64,000 nt of DNA. It comes from Actinomadura_C alba. GTDB taxonomy: Bacteria; Actinomycetota; Actinomycetes; Streptosporangiales; Streptosporangiaceae. Positions 51,053 to 59,088 of the stretch are shown here, piece by piece. The stretch covers positions 248,001 to 312,000 of the forward strand of contig NZ_BAAAOK010000008.1 in the NCBI RefSeq assembly GCF_039530285.1, read 5' to 3'. Position 1 is the stretch's first letter; each line of letters begins with the position of its first letter. The position numbers and the translations under genes are program-made. The notes under the pieces were generated by a model, which was not told the origin of the DNA, ran no database searches, and saw nothing but the letters and a program-made list of their open reading frames with translations.

Positions 51053-52081
51053 ATGCCACGTGTCACACTCAAGACGATCGCCGAGGCCGTCGGGGTGTCG
51101 CGCACGACGGTGTCGAACGCGTTCTCACGCCCCGACCAGCTCAACCCCGAGCTGCGCCGCCGCATCCTCGAGGTCGCCGAGGAGCTGGACTACGCCGGCC
51201 CCGACCCCGCCGCCCGAACGCTCCGTCGCGGCAAGGCGGGCGTCATCGGTGTCCTGCTCACCGAAGAGCTGTCCTACGCCTTCACGGACCCGTACGCGGT
51301 CGCGTTCCTGCGCGGCCTGGCAGAGATCGCCGAGGCCGCCTCCACCAGCCTGCTGCTCATGGCCTGGCCCGACGAAGCGTCCGCTGAGCGTGTCGTACGC
51401 GAAGCCATCGTGGACGGCTTCGTCGCCTTTTGCATGGACGAAGGCCATCCCGCCCTCGAAGCCCTCCACCAGCGCCGCCTGCCTTTCGTCATCGCCGGAG
51501 AGCCGTACGTGAAGGGCGTCCCCTTCGTCGGTATCGATGACCGCGCCGCGGCCAAGACACTCTGCACCCATCTACTGAGGCTCGGCCACCGCCGCCTCGC
51601 CGTCCTCCAAGCCACCCACCCGCGGATCAATATGGACACCGCGCACATGTCAAGCGCTATCGCAGACCGCCTCGCCGGCTACCGAGACGCAGTCCTGGAC
51701 GCCGGACTCTCCTGGGACGACGTAGCCGTGCGCCCGACGACCCACTCCCGAGAAGGCGGCCGCTCCGGCGCCGCCCAACTCCTTGATCTGTACCCTCGCC
51801 CCACCGCGATCATCGCTACCACCGACCTGATCGCCCTGGGCGCCCTTCAGGCAGTGGCCGAGCGAGGCCTCACCGTCCCGGGCAACGTCTCGATAGCCGG
51901 CTTCGATGACATCCCGGAAGCAGGAGAGGCAGGCCTGACCACCATCCGCCAACCCAAATCCGAAAAGGGCCGCACCGTAGGGCGCCTCCTTTTGGAGGAG
52001 ACCATCGGCAATGCTCCGCGCATCCTCATGCCCTATGAGCTGATCACCCGTTCATCCACCTCACCTCCACCTGGCGCCTGA
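51053..52081 (+). CDS. LacI-family transcriptional regulator
   Basis: 342 residues. The HTH reads VTLKTIAEAVGVSRTTVSNA then FSRPDQLNPELRRRILEVAE, and the hinge is YAGPDPAARTLRRGKAG. The body is a periplasmic-binding-protein fold with GVLLTEELSYAFTDPYAVAF, FVGIDDRAAAKTLCTHLLRL, AIIATTDLIALGALQAVAER and VSIAGFDDIPEA. A sugar or nucleoside ligand is expected. It probably represses itself and the small divergent gene through the operators at 50980-51037. Confidence 0.93.
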   Translation: MPRVTLKTIAEAVGVSRTTVSNAFSRPDQLNPELRRRILEVAEELDYAGPDPAARTLRRGKAGVIGVLLTEELSYAFTDPYAVAFLRGLAEIAEAASTSLLLMAWPDEASAERVVREAIVDGFVAFCMDEGHPALEALHQRRLPFVIAGEPYVKGVPFVGIDDRAAAKTLCTHLLRLGHRRLAVLQATHPRINMDTAHMSSAIADRLAGYRDAVLDAGLSWDDVAVRPTTHSREGGRSGAAQLLDLYPRPTAIIATTDLIALGALQAVAERGLTVPGNVSIAGFDDIPEAGEAGLTTIRQPKSEKGRTVGRLLLEETIGNAPRILMPYELITRSSTSPPPGA

Positions 52082-52260
52082 CAAAACGCCAGGATTCGCC
52101 CCGGGTCTCGCCTTGTCAGGCCGGCTGCGGGCCGCGTTTGTTCACGTGGACGACCTCTTCGTACCGTCCCCTGCCGGGCACCCACGGACATAACGACTAC
52201 ATGCCATTGTAATTATTAATAACGGGCCACGTTCGGGCGTCGCCGCTAATGAATAGTCAC

Positions 52261-52282
52261 TGTCATGGCAATCGCCATGACA
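52261..52282. repeat. 9-bp inverted repeat upstream of the Gly/Lys-rich protein gene
   Basis: TGTCATGGC and GCCATGACA are separated by AATC. The dyad lies 57 bp before the GTG start, in an AT-richer upstream stretch, and could be an operator or a leader hairpin. Confidence 0.55.
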
Positions 52283-52339
52283 CGAACCGCGCCGTACTCT
52301 CTCAGCCGTATTCTGTCAGCACCCCCTTCTGGAGGAATT

Positions 52340-52675
52340 GTGCGCAAGCAGCGGATCATCGCGGCAATGGGAGCGGCGGCCACGCTGGCCGGGATCTTCA
52401 CCCTCGGCATGGGCTCGGCGGAAGCGGCCACGACCTCGGTGCGCACTACCGGCACCCGCCCCATCGTGCTCGACAACGACTCGGACGTACGGCCCGTGGC
52501 CGGTCGGCGGGACCGGAAGAGCGACCGTTACTCCACGACCGGCCACGCCGGCAGGGACGAGGACGGCAAGGGCGAAGGCAAGGGCGAAGGCAAGGGCAAG
52601 GGCAAGGGCGCAGGGAAAGGCCAGGGCAAAGGCAAAGGGAAAGGTAAGGATGAAGGCGACGACAAGGGCGTTTAA
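52340..52675 (+). CDS. Small secreted Gly/Lys-rich low-complexity protein
   Basis: 111 residues from GTG 52340, four bases after GGAGG. A signal peptide is clear: basic RKQR, a hydrophobic core (IIAAMGAAATLAGIFTLGMG) and an A-x-A site near SAEAA. The mature protein is polar, and the last 40 residues are almost pure (GKGEGKGK)n, encoded by six-base GGCAAG-type repeats. A cationic exported tail of this kind may bind anionic wall polymers or nucleic acids; that is speculation. Convergent with the protease gene. Confidence 0.72.
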   Translation: MRKQRIIAAMGAAATLAGIFTLGMGSAEAATTSVRTTGTRPIVLDNDSDVRPVAGRRDRKSDRYSTTGHAGRDEDGKGEGKGEGKGKGKGAGKGQGKGKGKGKDEGDDKGV

Positions 52676-52789
52676 CTCAAGGCGAGCTGATCGACCTTGA
52701 GTTCCAGGCATGACACAAGGGCATAGACGGACGAAATAAGGCCCTTATCGTGGAACTGCCGGAATTAGATCTGGTCGTCAACACAGAAA

Positions 52790-52824
52790 CGCGCCCGCCG
52801 CGGGAGGACTCCGTGGCGGGCGCG
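52790..52824 (-). terminator. Rho-independent terminator of the protease gene
   Basis: CGCGCCCGCC (52790-52799) pairs with GGCGGGCGCG (52815-52824). On the minus strand the stem is followed by TTTCTGTGTT, and it begins 17 bp after the protease stop. Confidence 0.78.
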
Positions 52825-52840
52825 CTCGCTGTGCTCTGGG

Positions 52841-54583
52841 TCAGCCGAACAGGTTGAACGAGTTCATACCGGTGGCCGCCTTCACCCCTGAGGCGAAGGT
52901 CCCATTGCCGTTGCCCTTGTAGAGCCACAGGTTGCCGGCACTGCTCCGAGCCACCAGGTCGGCGTTGCCGTCGCCGCTGACGTCGCCGGTGGCGACGAGC
53001 GCGGTGGCGGACTTGAGAGCGGTACTGCTCACCAGCTTGCGGCTGCTGAACGTTCCGGTGGTGCTGCTCGTGAACAGGTAGGTCGCACCGCCGGAGGTCC
53101 GGGCGATGAGGTCGGGGCGGCCGTCGCCGGTGAGGTCGCCGTGCCCGACGACCTGGGCGTACGAAAGCCAGCCGGAGCCGAGGGACTTGCCGCTGCCGAA
53201 GGTCCCGTTGCCCTTGCCGGGATAGACGTACAGGTAACCGCTGGACTTGACCGACATCAGGTCGGGCAGGCCGTCGCCGGTCACATCGCCCGGGGCGATG
53301 ATCTGCTTGACGGTGCTCCAGCCCGAAGTGATCTTGGTGTTGACCCAAGTGCTCCCGGACTTGTGCCGCCAGTAGAGGTACCCGGACGTCGTGCGCATGA
53401 CGTAGTCCACCACGCCGTCGCGGTTGAGGTCCGTCTGCAGCACCTTGTTGAAGCTGCCCCAGCCGCTGCCGCCCGAGGAGTACGAGGTCAGCTTGGAGCC
53501 CTTGTACACCCGTGCGGTGCCGCCGCTCTTGTACCGGGCGAACACATCCGCCAGACCGTCACCGCTCCAGTCGGTGTCGTTGACGCGTGCCAGCGTGACG
53601 CCGGTGTACGCACTCATTTTGGTGAACACCGGGTACGTACCGGCAACGCCGCAGTACTTCGAGACGCTGCCGTCGGGGTTGGCCTCGGACACACCCCACG
53701 AGACGATGCCCACGACACGCCCGTTGACCACTAGAGGACCACCGGAGTCGCCCACGCAGGTGGTGGTGGTCGTGGCGTCGTCACCCGTCGAGACGGGACC
53801 GGCACAGACCATGTGCCCGTTGGCGAAGTAATCCGCGCCGAGCGACGCCTTTAGGGCGGCGTCGCAGGTGGCGTCCGACTCGAGCGGCAGGGTCGCCTTT
53901 TTCAGCACTTCCGACTGGGTGCCGTCCGGACCCGAACTGGTCAGACCCCAGCCGTACACCGTGGCGTTGGTACCGGCCGCGTACAGGGCACTGTCGGTGT
54001 TGGCGGCGATCTTGGCGGTGGTGAGCGACAGCGGCCGGTCCAGCGTGAGTACCGCAACGTCATTGTCGATGGTCGACGCGTTGTACCGCGGGTTGATCCA
54101 CTGACGCTTGACGAGGGCCATCTTGGCGTTCTCGTCCAACAGGGTGGCGCTGCCGCCGAGGATCAGACCGTTGTTGATCCAGTCCAGGCCGTCGATGCAG
54201 TGAGCGGCCGTCATCACCTTGTTGGGTGCGACCAGGGTGCCGGCGCAGAAGATGACTTCGCCCGAAGTGTCGTTGGAGTACCACAGCTGGAGCATGTACG
54301 GCGCCGCACCGATAGTGGTCTGCGAGCCGCCGATGATCATAGGCGTCGCGCTCGGCGTCGACTGCGCTGACGGTTTACGGACGACCGACTTCGGCACATA
54401 GCCCTGCTTCTCAGCAGCGACGCGGATTTTCTGGAACAGCTTGCCGGTCGTCGTGCCGTCACTGGCTGCGACTGCCGAGGATGTGGTCGCGGCACCAGTG
54501 CCGGCAAGCGCCAGCGCGAGGAAGGCAGCGGAGAAGGCACGGCGAACGCCCGTCCTTCTCCCGCTGCGCAGAGCAGGATTCAA
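52841..54583 (-). CDS. Secreted trypsin-like serine protease with C-terminal FG-GAP/VCBS repeats
   Basis: I use TTG 54583 (AGGGAA upstream) because it places a normal signal peptide (RRAFSAAFLALALAGTGAAT) at the N-terminus; ATG 54649 is in frame but adds 22 residues before it. A propeptide leads to MIIGGSQTT, the likely activation site. The triad is visible as VMTAAHC, NDVAVLTLD and TTCVGDSGGPLVV (chymotrypsin fold). The C-terminal 230 residues are repeats with calcium-type loops: DWSGDGLADVF, DLNRDGVVDYV, DVTGDGLPDLM, DLTGDGRPDLI, DVSGDGNADLV, probably a partial beta propeller. Extracellular; likely a nutritional or developmental protease. Confidence 0.92.
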   Translation of the reverse strand: MNPALRSGRRTGVRRAFSAAFLALALAGTGAATTSSAVAASDGTTTGKLFQKIRVAAEKQGYVPKSVVRKPSAQSTPSATPMIIGGSQTTIGAAPYMLQLWYSNDTSGEVIFCAGTLVAPNKVMTAAHCIDGLDWINNGLILGGSATLLDENAKMALVKRQWINPRYNASTIDNDVAVLTLDRPLSLTTAKIAANTDSALYAAGTNATVYGWGLTSSGPDGTQSEVLKKATLPLESDATCDAALKASLGADYFANGHMVCAGPVSTGDDATTTTTCVGDSGGPLVVNGRVVGIVSWGVSEANPDGSVSKYCGVAGTYPVFTKMSAYTGVTLARVNDTDWSGDGLADVFARYKSGGTARVYKGSKLTSYSSGGSGWGSFNKVLQTDLNRDGVVDYVMRTTSGYLYWRHKSGSTWVNTKITSGWSTVKQIIAPGDVTGDGLPDLMSVKSSGYLYVYPGKGNGTFGSGKSLGSGWLSYAQVVGHGDLTGDGRPDLIARTSGGATYLFTSSTTGTFSSRKLVSSTALKSATALVATGDVSGDGNADLVARSSAGNLWLYKGNGNGTFASGVKAATGMNSFNLFG

Positions 54584-54796
54584 AGGGGTTCCCTGTAAGA
54601 AGAAGGCGCGCTCCAATAGCGCCTGACGTGGTGTCAGAGGGCTTCGCACACTGAGGGGATGTGTTGCCGCATATCTGACGGGGCGATGTTAGCGTGACTT
54701 ACCAGACAAACGAGACTGTGAGATCTTCGTGTGACTGATTAGCGACACAACCGACGCCGGGTGTTTGATCGCGACCTCTGGTTCCACCTCGACGCA

Positions 54797-57151
54797 TCAC
54801 GCCGGGGAGTGGTCGAGCAGGTCACGCCAGTGCGGGTCGGCGGTGAGAACGGTGAGCCTCTGGGTGGCCCGCGATACCGCGACGTAGAGCGTGCGCAAGC
54901 CTCTCGGCGACTGGACGGCGACCTCCTCGGGCGCCACGATCACCGCGGCGTCGAACTCCAGGCCCTTGGCCTCGAGTACGTCGAGGACCTGCACCCGGTC
55001 GGGGAATCCGGCCACGAGTGCACGCCGGTCACGCCCGGACGCCGCCGCCGCGGTTTCCGGCCGCGACTCCGCCGGTGGTCCCGGCCTTGTTCCCGCAGGT
55101 GATTGTGACCGGGGCAGCTGATCGCCGATCGGCAGCGCGATCTGCCCGTCCGCCTGCGGAGTGACCGCCGAAGCCGCGACCTCGGCCGGGCCGGTCACCG
55201 CGAGCGGGACGATGACACCGATCGTTCCCTCGACCTGGTCGAGCAGCGTCGTGACCGCCTCGCGCACCGCGTCGGCGAGGTCGCCGGATCCGGTCACCGT
55301 CACGGCGGGCTCGTACCCGGAAGCGCGCACCGCACGTGCCGGTACGGCGCCCGGAACGGCGAGTGTGAGCACACGGGCCGCCACGTCGGCGATCTCGACG
55401 GAGTTGCGGTAGTTGGTGGTCAGGGCGAAGTCCCGGCGGGCGCGACTGCCGAGCGCCGCATCCATGGCCTGGCGCGACGCGTCGAGGTCCTCCCACGCGC
55501 TCTGCGCGGGGTCCTCCACCACCGTCCACGTCGCCTGGCGGCCGCGCCTGCCGAGCATCCGCCACTGCATGGGCGACAGGTCCTGGGCCTCGTCGACGAC
55601 GATGTGCGCGTACTCGCGCGACTCCTCCACCCCGTCGTCGACCCGGCGGGCCCGCTCCATTCGCTCGATCGTGGTGGTGAGCTCGCGCATCGCCGGCTGG
55701 CCGGAACCGGTCCTCTCACCCGTGAAGATGTTGATCCCGTCGGAGGCGTAGGGGTCCTCGTCGTCCTCGTTCGCACCGGCCCAGGTCCGCGGCGGCGCCC
55801 CCAGCAGGTTGTCGATCTCGTCCAGCAGTGCGACGTCCTGGTAGGTCCGCGCCGCTTCGGCGGACCAGCTCGCGGCGAGCAGCCCGACCTGGTGACCGGA
55901 CAGGTCCCGCCCGGCGGCGCTGGACAGCCGCTGGGCGTCGCCGAGCGAGAGGAGCACGTCGAGCGGACGGCGGACCGGCCACCACGTCGCGAGGAAGTCG
56001 GTGAAGGTCCGCTGGTCCCGGATGTTCGCCGCGAACTCCGAGCGCTTGGTGCCCGCGGCGTCGGAGAGGCCGCCGATCTCCACGAACCGGTTCCACAGGG
56101 CGTCGACGAGCTGTTCGCCGGCCCGCCCGCGCGCGGTGTTGACGTTGCCGCGGCTGCGCCGGTGCACGTTTTGGCGGACCCGGTCCAGCCTGGACCTGTC
56201 CAGCCGTACGACCACGCCGGCGTGCACCACGGTCACCGAGTCGGCGGCACCCGGCGGGTGGTCGGTCACCGCGCGCCGGAGCACCCGCGCCATCGATCCG
56301 GCGCCCTTGACCGCCGCGAGCTCGGGGGTGTCGTGCGCAGTGGCCGTCACGCCCTCGACCAGGTCACCGAGGGAGCGCAGCGTCGCCGATCCCTCGCCGA
56401 GCGACGGCAGCACGCGTCTGATGTACGACGTGAACCGGGGGTTCGGGCCCACGATGAGCACCCCGCGGGACCCGAACCGGCGCCGGTGACGGAACAGCAG
56501 GTAGGCCACCCGGTGCAGGGCCACCGCGGTCTTGCCCGTGCCGGGACCGCCGCGCACGATGACGGTGCCGTCGGCCGGGGCGCGGATCACCTCGTCCTGC
56601 TCGCGCTGGATGGTGGCCACGATGTCGCGCATGGGCCCTTCGCGGGTGCGGGCGAGGGAGGCGAGGAACGCCCCGTCGCCCACGATGGTCAACCCGTCGG
56701 CGGCACCGGGGTCGAGCAGGTCGTCCTCGATGTCGATCACTCTGTCGCCGCGGGAGTGCAGCACCCGCCGCCGGATCACCTCACGGGGATCCTCGGGAGT
56801 GGCCTGGTAGAACGCCTCGGCGGCGGGCGCCCGCCAGTCGATGACCAGGGAGTCGTGGTCACGGGTCCGCACCCCGACCCGGCCCACGTAGCGGGCCTCG
56901 CCGCCGGTCAGGTCGAGCCGGCCGAACACCAGGCCGTCGTCGGCGATGTTGAGGGCCTGTACGCGGAGCGCCGCCTGGTGGACCATGGCGTCCCGGTCGA
57001 CCAGCGAGGCCTTGGTGCCCGCCTGCGCCTGCCGGTAGCCCTCCTTGATCATGTTCTTGGCGTCTTCGCGCATCTCCTCAAGCCGGGCGTACGCGACATC
57101 GACGCGTTCCTGCTCTGCGGCGATCTCCTGATCCTTGACCGCGGACGACAT
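54797..57151 (-). CDS. helD: HelD-like UvrD/Rep-superfamily ATPase (RNA polymerase recycling factor)
   Basis: 784 residues from ATG 57151. The N-terminal 75 residues are a long antiparallel coiled coil (EQERVDVAYARLEEMREDAK), followed by VGRVGVRTRDHDSLVIDWRA with the nearby PAAEAFYQAT, which is the HelD-specific region. Helicase motifs: IVRGGPGTGKTAVALHRVAY (Walker A), HIVVDEAQDLSPMQW (motif II), ALTTNYRNSVEIADVA (motif IV), LEAKGLEFDAAVIV (motif V) and LYVAVSRATQRLTVL (motif VI). HelD proteins pry stalled RNA polymerase off nucleic acids, and the actinobacterial HelR branch gives rifamycin tolerance. I see no rifamycin-associated element in its short upstream region. Confidence 0.88.
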   Translation of the reverse strand: MSSAVKDQEIAAEQERVDVAYARLEEMREDAKNMIKEGYRQAQAGTKASLVDRDAMVHQAALRVQALNIADDGLVFGRLDLTGGEARYVGRVGVRTRDHDSLVIDWRAPAAEAFYQATPEDPREVIRRRVLHSRGDRVIDIEDDLLDPGAADGLTIVGDGAFLASLARTREGPMRDIVATIQREQDEVIRAPADGTVIVRGGPGTGKTAVALHRVAYLLFRHRRRFGSRGVLIVGPNPRFTSYIRRVLPSLGEGSATLRSLGDLVEGVTATAHDTPELAAVKGAGSMARVLRRAVTDHPPGAADSVTVVHAGVVVRLDRSRLDRVRQNVHRRSRGNVNTARGRAGEQLVDALWNRFVEIGGLSDAAGTKRSEFAANIRDQRTFTDFLATWWPVRRPLDVLLSLGDAQRLSSAAGRDLSGHQVGLLAASWSAEAARTYQDVALLDEIDNLLGAPPRTWAGANEDDEDPYASDGINIFTGERTGSGQPAMRELTTTIERMERARRVDDGVEESREYAHIVVDEAQDLSPMQWRMLGRRGRQATWTVVEDPAQSAWEDLDASRQAMDAALGSRARRDFALTTNYRNSVEIADVAARVLTLAVPGAVPARAVRASGYEPAVTVTGSGDLADAVREAVTTLLDQVEGTIGVIVPLAVTGPAEVAASAVTPQADGQIALPIGDQLPRSQSPAGTRPGPPAESRPETAAAASGRDRRALVAGFPDRVQVLDVLEAKGLEFDAAVIVAPEEVAVQSPRGLRTLYVAVSRATQRLTVLTADPHWRDLLDHSPA

Positions 57152-57244
57152 CCAGCGACTCCCTGGGAACCGGCGAAAACATACAGCTTAGGCGTTGTGC
57201 GTGACCGCGGAGGAGGCCCGCGTGCAGCTGCTTCCCGAGATGAG

Positions 57245-57286
57245 GATCAAGCATCCGGGCACGTGGGGATGCTCTGATGCTTGATC
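57245..57286. repeat. Inverted repeat with alternative nested pairing
   Basis: GATCAAGCAT (57245-57254) pairs with ATGCTTGATC (57277-57286). Alternatively AGCATCC (57250-57256) pairs with GGATGCT (57268-57274), so two hairpins compete. It lies between the glycan operon's last stop (57316) and the HelD start (57151), and has no T-run. Confidence 0.65.
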
Positions 57287-57315
57287 AAAAGCCCACGGCG
57301 GTTCGTGTCACGAGG

Positions 57316-58272
57316 TCAGATGATGGGCGGGCGGCCGGTGCGGGTCATGCGCCAGGCCGTACGCCACTTGATGGGGCGGCGCCGGCCGGCCGGCTTGCGC
57401 CAGCCCTCGACGAAGCCGCGGCACCAGGGCTTGAGCGCCGCCGGCCTGCGCTCCCGCAGCACGGTGAGGCCCACCCACACGGCGAGATAGACCAAGGCGA
57501 TCGGCCACGGCAGGTTGCGGCGGGCGAGCCACACCCGATTGCGCGCGTTGTAGCGGTAGAACATGTCGTGCCGGGTCGGCAGCACCGCCGGATGGAACAT
57601 CACCGCGGACGCGTCGTACTCGATCCGGTATCCGGCGTTGATGGCCTGCCAGGCGAGGTCGGTCTCCTCGTGCGCGTAGAAGAACCGCTCGGGCAGCCCG
57701 CCGGCCGCGTCGAAGGCGACCCGCCGCATGGCGCAGGCGCCGCCGAGGAAGGTCGTCACCGGCGAGGACCGGTCGGGGTCGCCGGCCCTGAGCCGGGGCA
57801 CGTGGCGGCGCTCGCCCAGCCCGCCCTCGGGGTCCTTCACCCGGAAGGAGACGATGCCGAGCGCCGGGTCGGCGCTGAACCGCTCACGCAGGTAGACGCC
57901 GAGCCGGGTGGAGCGGTACCACCCGTCGTCGTCGAGGAACAGGATGATCTCGCCGCTCGACGCCTCGACGCCCCGGTTGCGTCCGGCCGGGATGCCGACG
58001 TTCTGCGAGAGCCGTACGATCGTCACCCGCTTGTCGTCGAAGACCTCGGCGGCACCGGGCCGCCAGTCGCCCACCACGCCGTTGGCGACCAGGACCACCT
58101 CGATGTCGACGTGCTCCTGCTCGAGGGCGCTGCGTACGGCCCGTTCCAGTTCGGCGGGCCGGTTGCCCATCGTCAGGATGACCACCGAGAGCATGGCGTC
58201 CGCACCGGCGCGGGCCGAGGGACGAGCGGGGTCCGGGCGGCTCACGACGTTCCCGTCCGTAGCAGGGTTCAC
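57316..58272 (-). CDS. GT2-family glycosyltransferase
   Basis: 318 residues. GTG 58272 overlaps the previous stop as GTGA and has GGAGG five bases upstream; ATG 58194, where homology begins, is the alternative. LSVVILTMGNRPAELERAVR, IPAGRNRGVEASSGEIILFL then DDDGW (donor metal motif), FFYAHEETDLAWQAINAGYR (acceptor/base region) and a C-terminal hydrophobic helix (PIALVYLAVWVGLTVL) that tethers it to the membrane. This resembles WbbL-like rhamnosyl or galactofuranosyl transferases. Final gene of the coupled six-gene operon; it probably glycosylates the polyol-phosphate product of the upstream steps. Confidence 0.88.
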   Translation of the reverse strand: MNPATDGNVVSRPDPARPSARAGADAMLSVVILTMGNRPAELERAVRSALEQEHVDIEVVLVANGVVGDWRPGAAEVFDDKRVTIVRLSQNVGIPAGRNRGVEASSGEIILFLDDDGWYRSTRLGVYLRERFSADPALGIVSFRVKDPEGGLGERRHVPRLRAGDPDRSSPVTTFLGGACAMRRVAFDAAGGLPERFFYAHEETDLAWQAINAGYRIEYDASAVMFHPAVLPTRHDMFYRYNARNRVWLARRNLPWPIALVYLAVWVGLTVLRERRPAALKPWCRGFVEGWRKPAGRRRPIKWRTAWRMTRTGRPPII

Positions 58273-59087
58273 CGCAGCCTCCGGGAGGCCACGATGCTGA
58301 CGAAGTGCAGCACGGTCTGTACGACGGCGACGGCGGCGACGGCCACGGCCAGCACCCGGGTCACCGTCCAGCCGTCGTCGCCGTCGGCATGCAGGACGAG
58401 CACGTCGATCAGCGCGGCGGCCAGAATCAGCAGCGACAACTCCACGGCACCGATGATCCGGTGGAACCGCAGCATGGACGCCGTCTGCCGGGCCAGCGCC
58501 AGCCCGGTCGACCGGGGCCGCAGCGCCCGGTCGCCGGTGACCGGCTCGGCGGGCAGTCCCGACTTGGCGCGGGCCACCACGACGTTGTCGGTCTCGGCCT
58601 TGATGAGCACCGCACCGAGGGCGGCGATCAGGCCCAGCTCGACCCAGATGCCGGACTCCAGCCCGCCCTGGGCGCGGACGCCCAGCCCGACCAGCAGCGC
58701 CACCTCGGACATGTAGTGGCCGATCCGGTCCAGGTAGACCCCGGTGATCGAGGTCCGCTCGCTGTATCTCGCGACCTCTCCGTCGGAGCAGTCCAGCAAC
58801 AGGTACGCCTGGATGAGCAGCGCGCCGGCGACGGCGGTGAGGATCCCGGCCGTTCCCGAGGAGGACAGCGCGATCACCACGCCGCCGAGCATGCCGCACA
58901 CGATCATTAGATAGGTCAGCTGGTTCGGGCTGAACCCGATCCGCAGGAACAACCAGGAGAAGTAGGGCGACGCCGTGCGCATGTAGAGGCGTCCCGCCCA
59001 GTGCTCCTCGTTGCGGCGCTCTTTCAGGCCCGGCGGCTGGCCGCCCGCGCGGACCTCTGCGACGGTAGGGGCTTTGCGCGCAGGCAT
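58269..59087 (-). CDS. CDP-alcohol phosphotransferase family membrane enzyme with altered motif
   Basis: 272 residues from ATG 59087, one base after the dehydrogenase stop. Six membrane helices. The family motif should read DGxxAR(x8)GxxxDxxxD; here LLDCSDGEVARYSERTSITG then VYLDRIGHY, so the last Asp, normally the catalytic base or metal ligand, is His. It joins an alcohol phosphate from a CDP-alcohol to a second alcohol in the membrane. The change might reflect a different acceptor or weak activity. Preceded by the G1P dehydrogenase and followed by the GT2 gene (GTGA overlap). Confidence 0.87.
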   Translation of the reverse strand: MPARKAPTVAEVRAGGQPPGLKERRNEEHWAGRLYMRTASPYFSWLFLRIGFSPNQLTYLMIVCGMLGGVVIALSSSGTAGILTAVAGALLIQAYLLLDCSDGEVARYSERTSITGVYLDRIGHYMSEVALLVGLGVRAQGGLESGIWVELGLIAALGAVLIKAETDNVVVARAKSGLPAEPVTGDRALRPRSTGLALARQTASMLRFHRIIGAVELSLLILAAALIDVLVLHADGDDGWTVTRVLAVAVAAVAVVQTVLHFVSIVASRRLR

Positions 59088-59088
59088 C

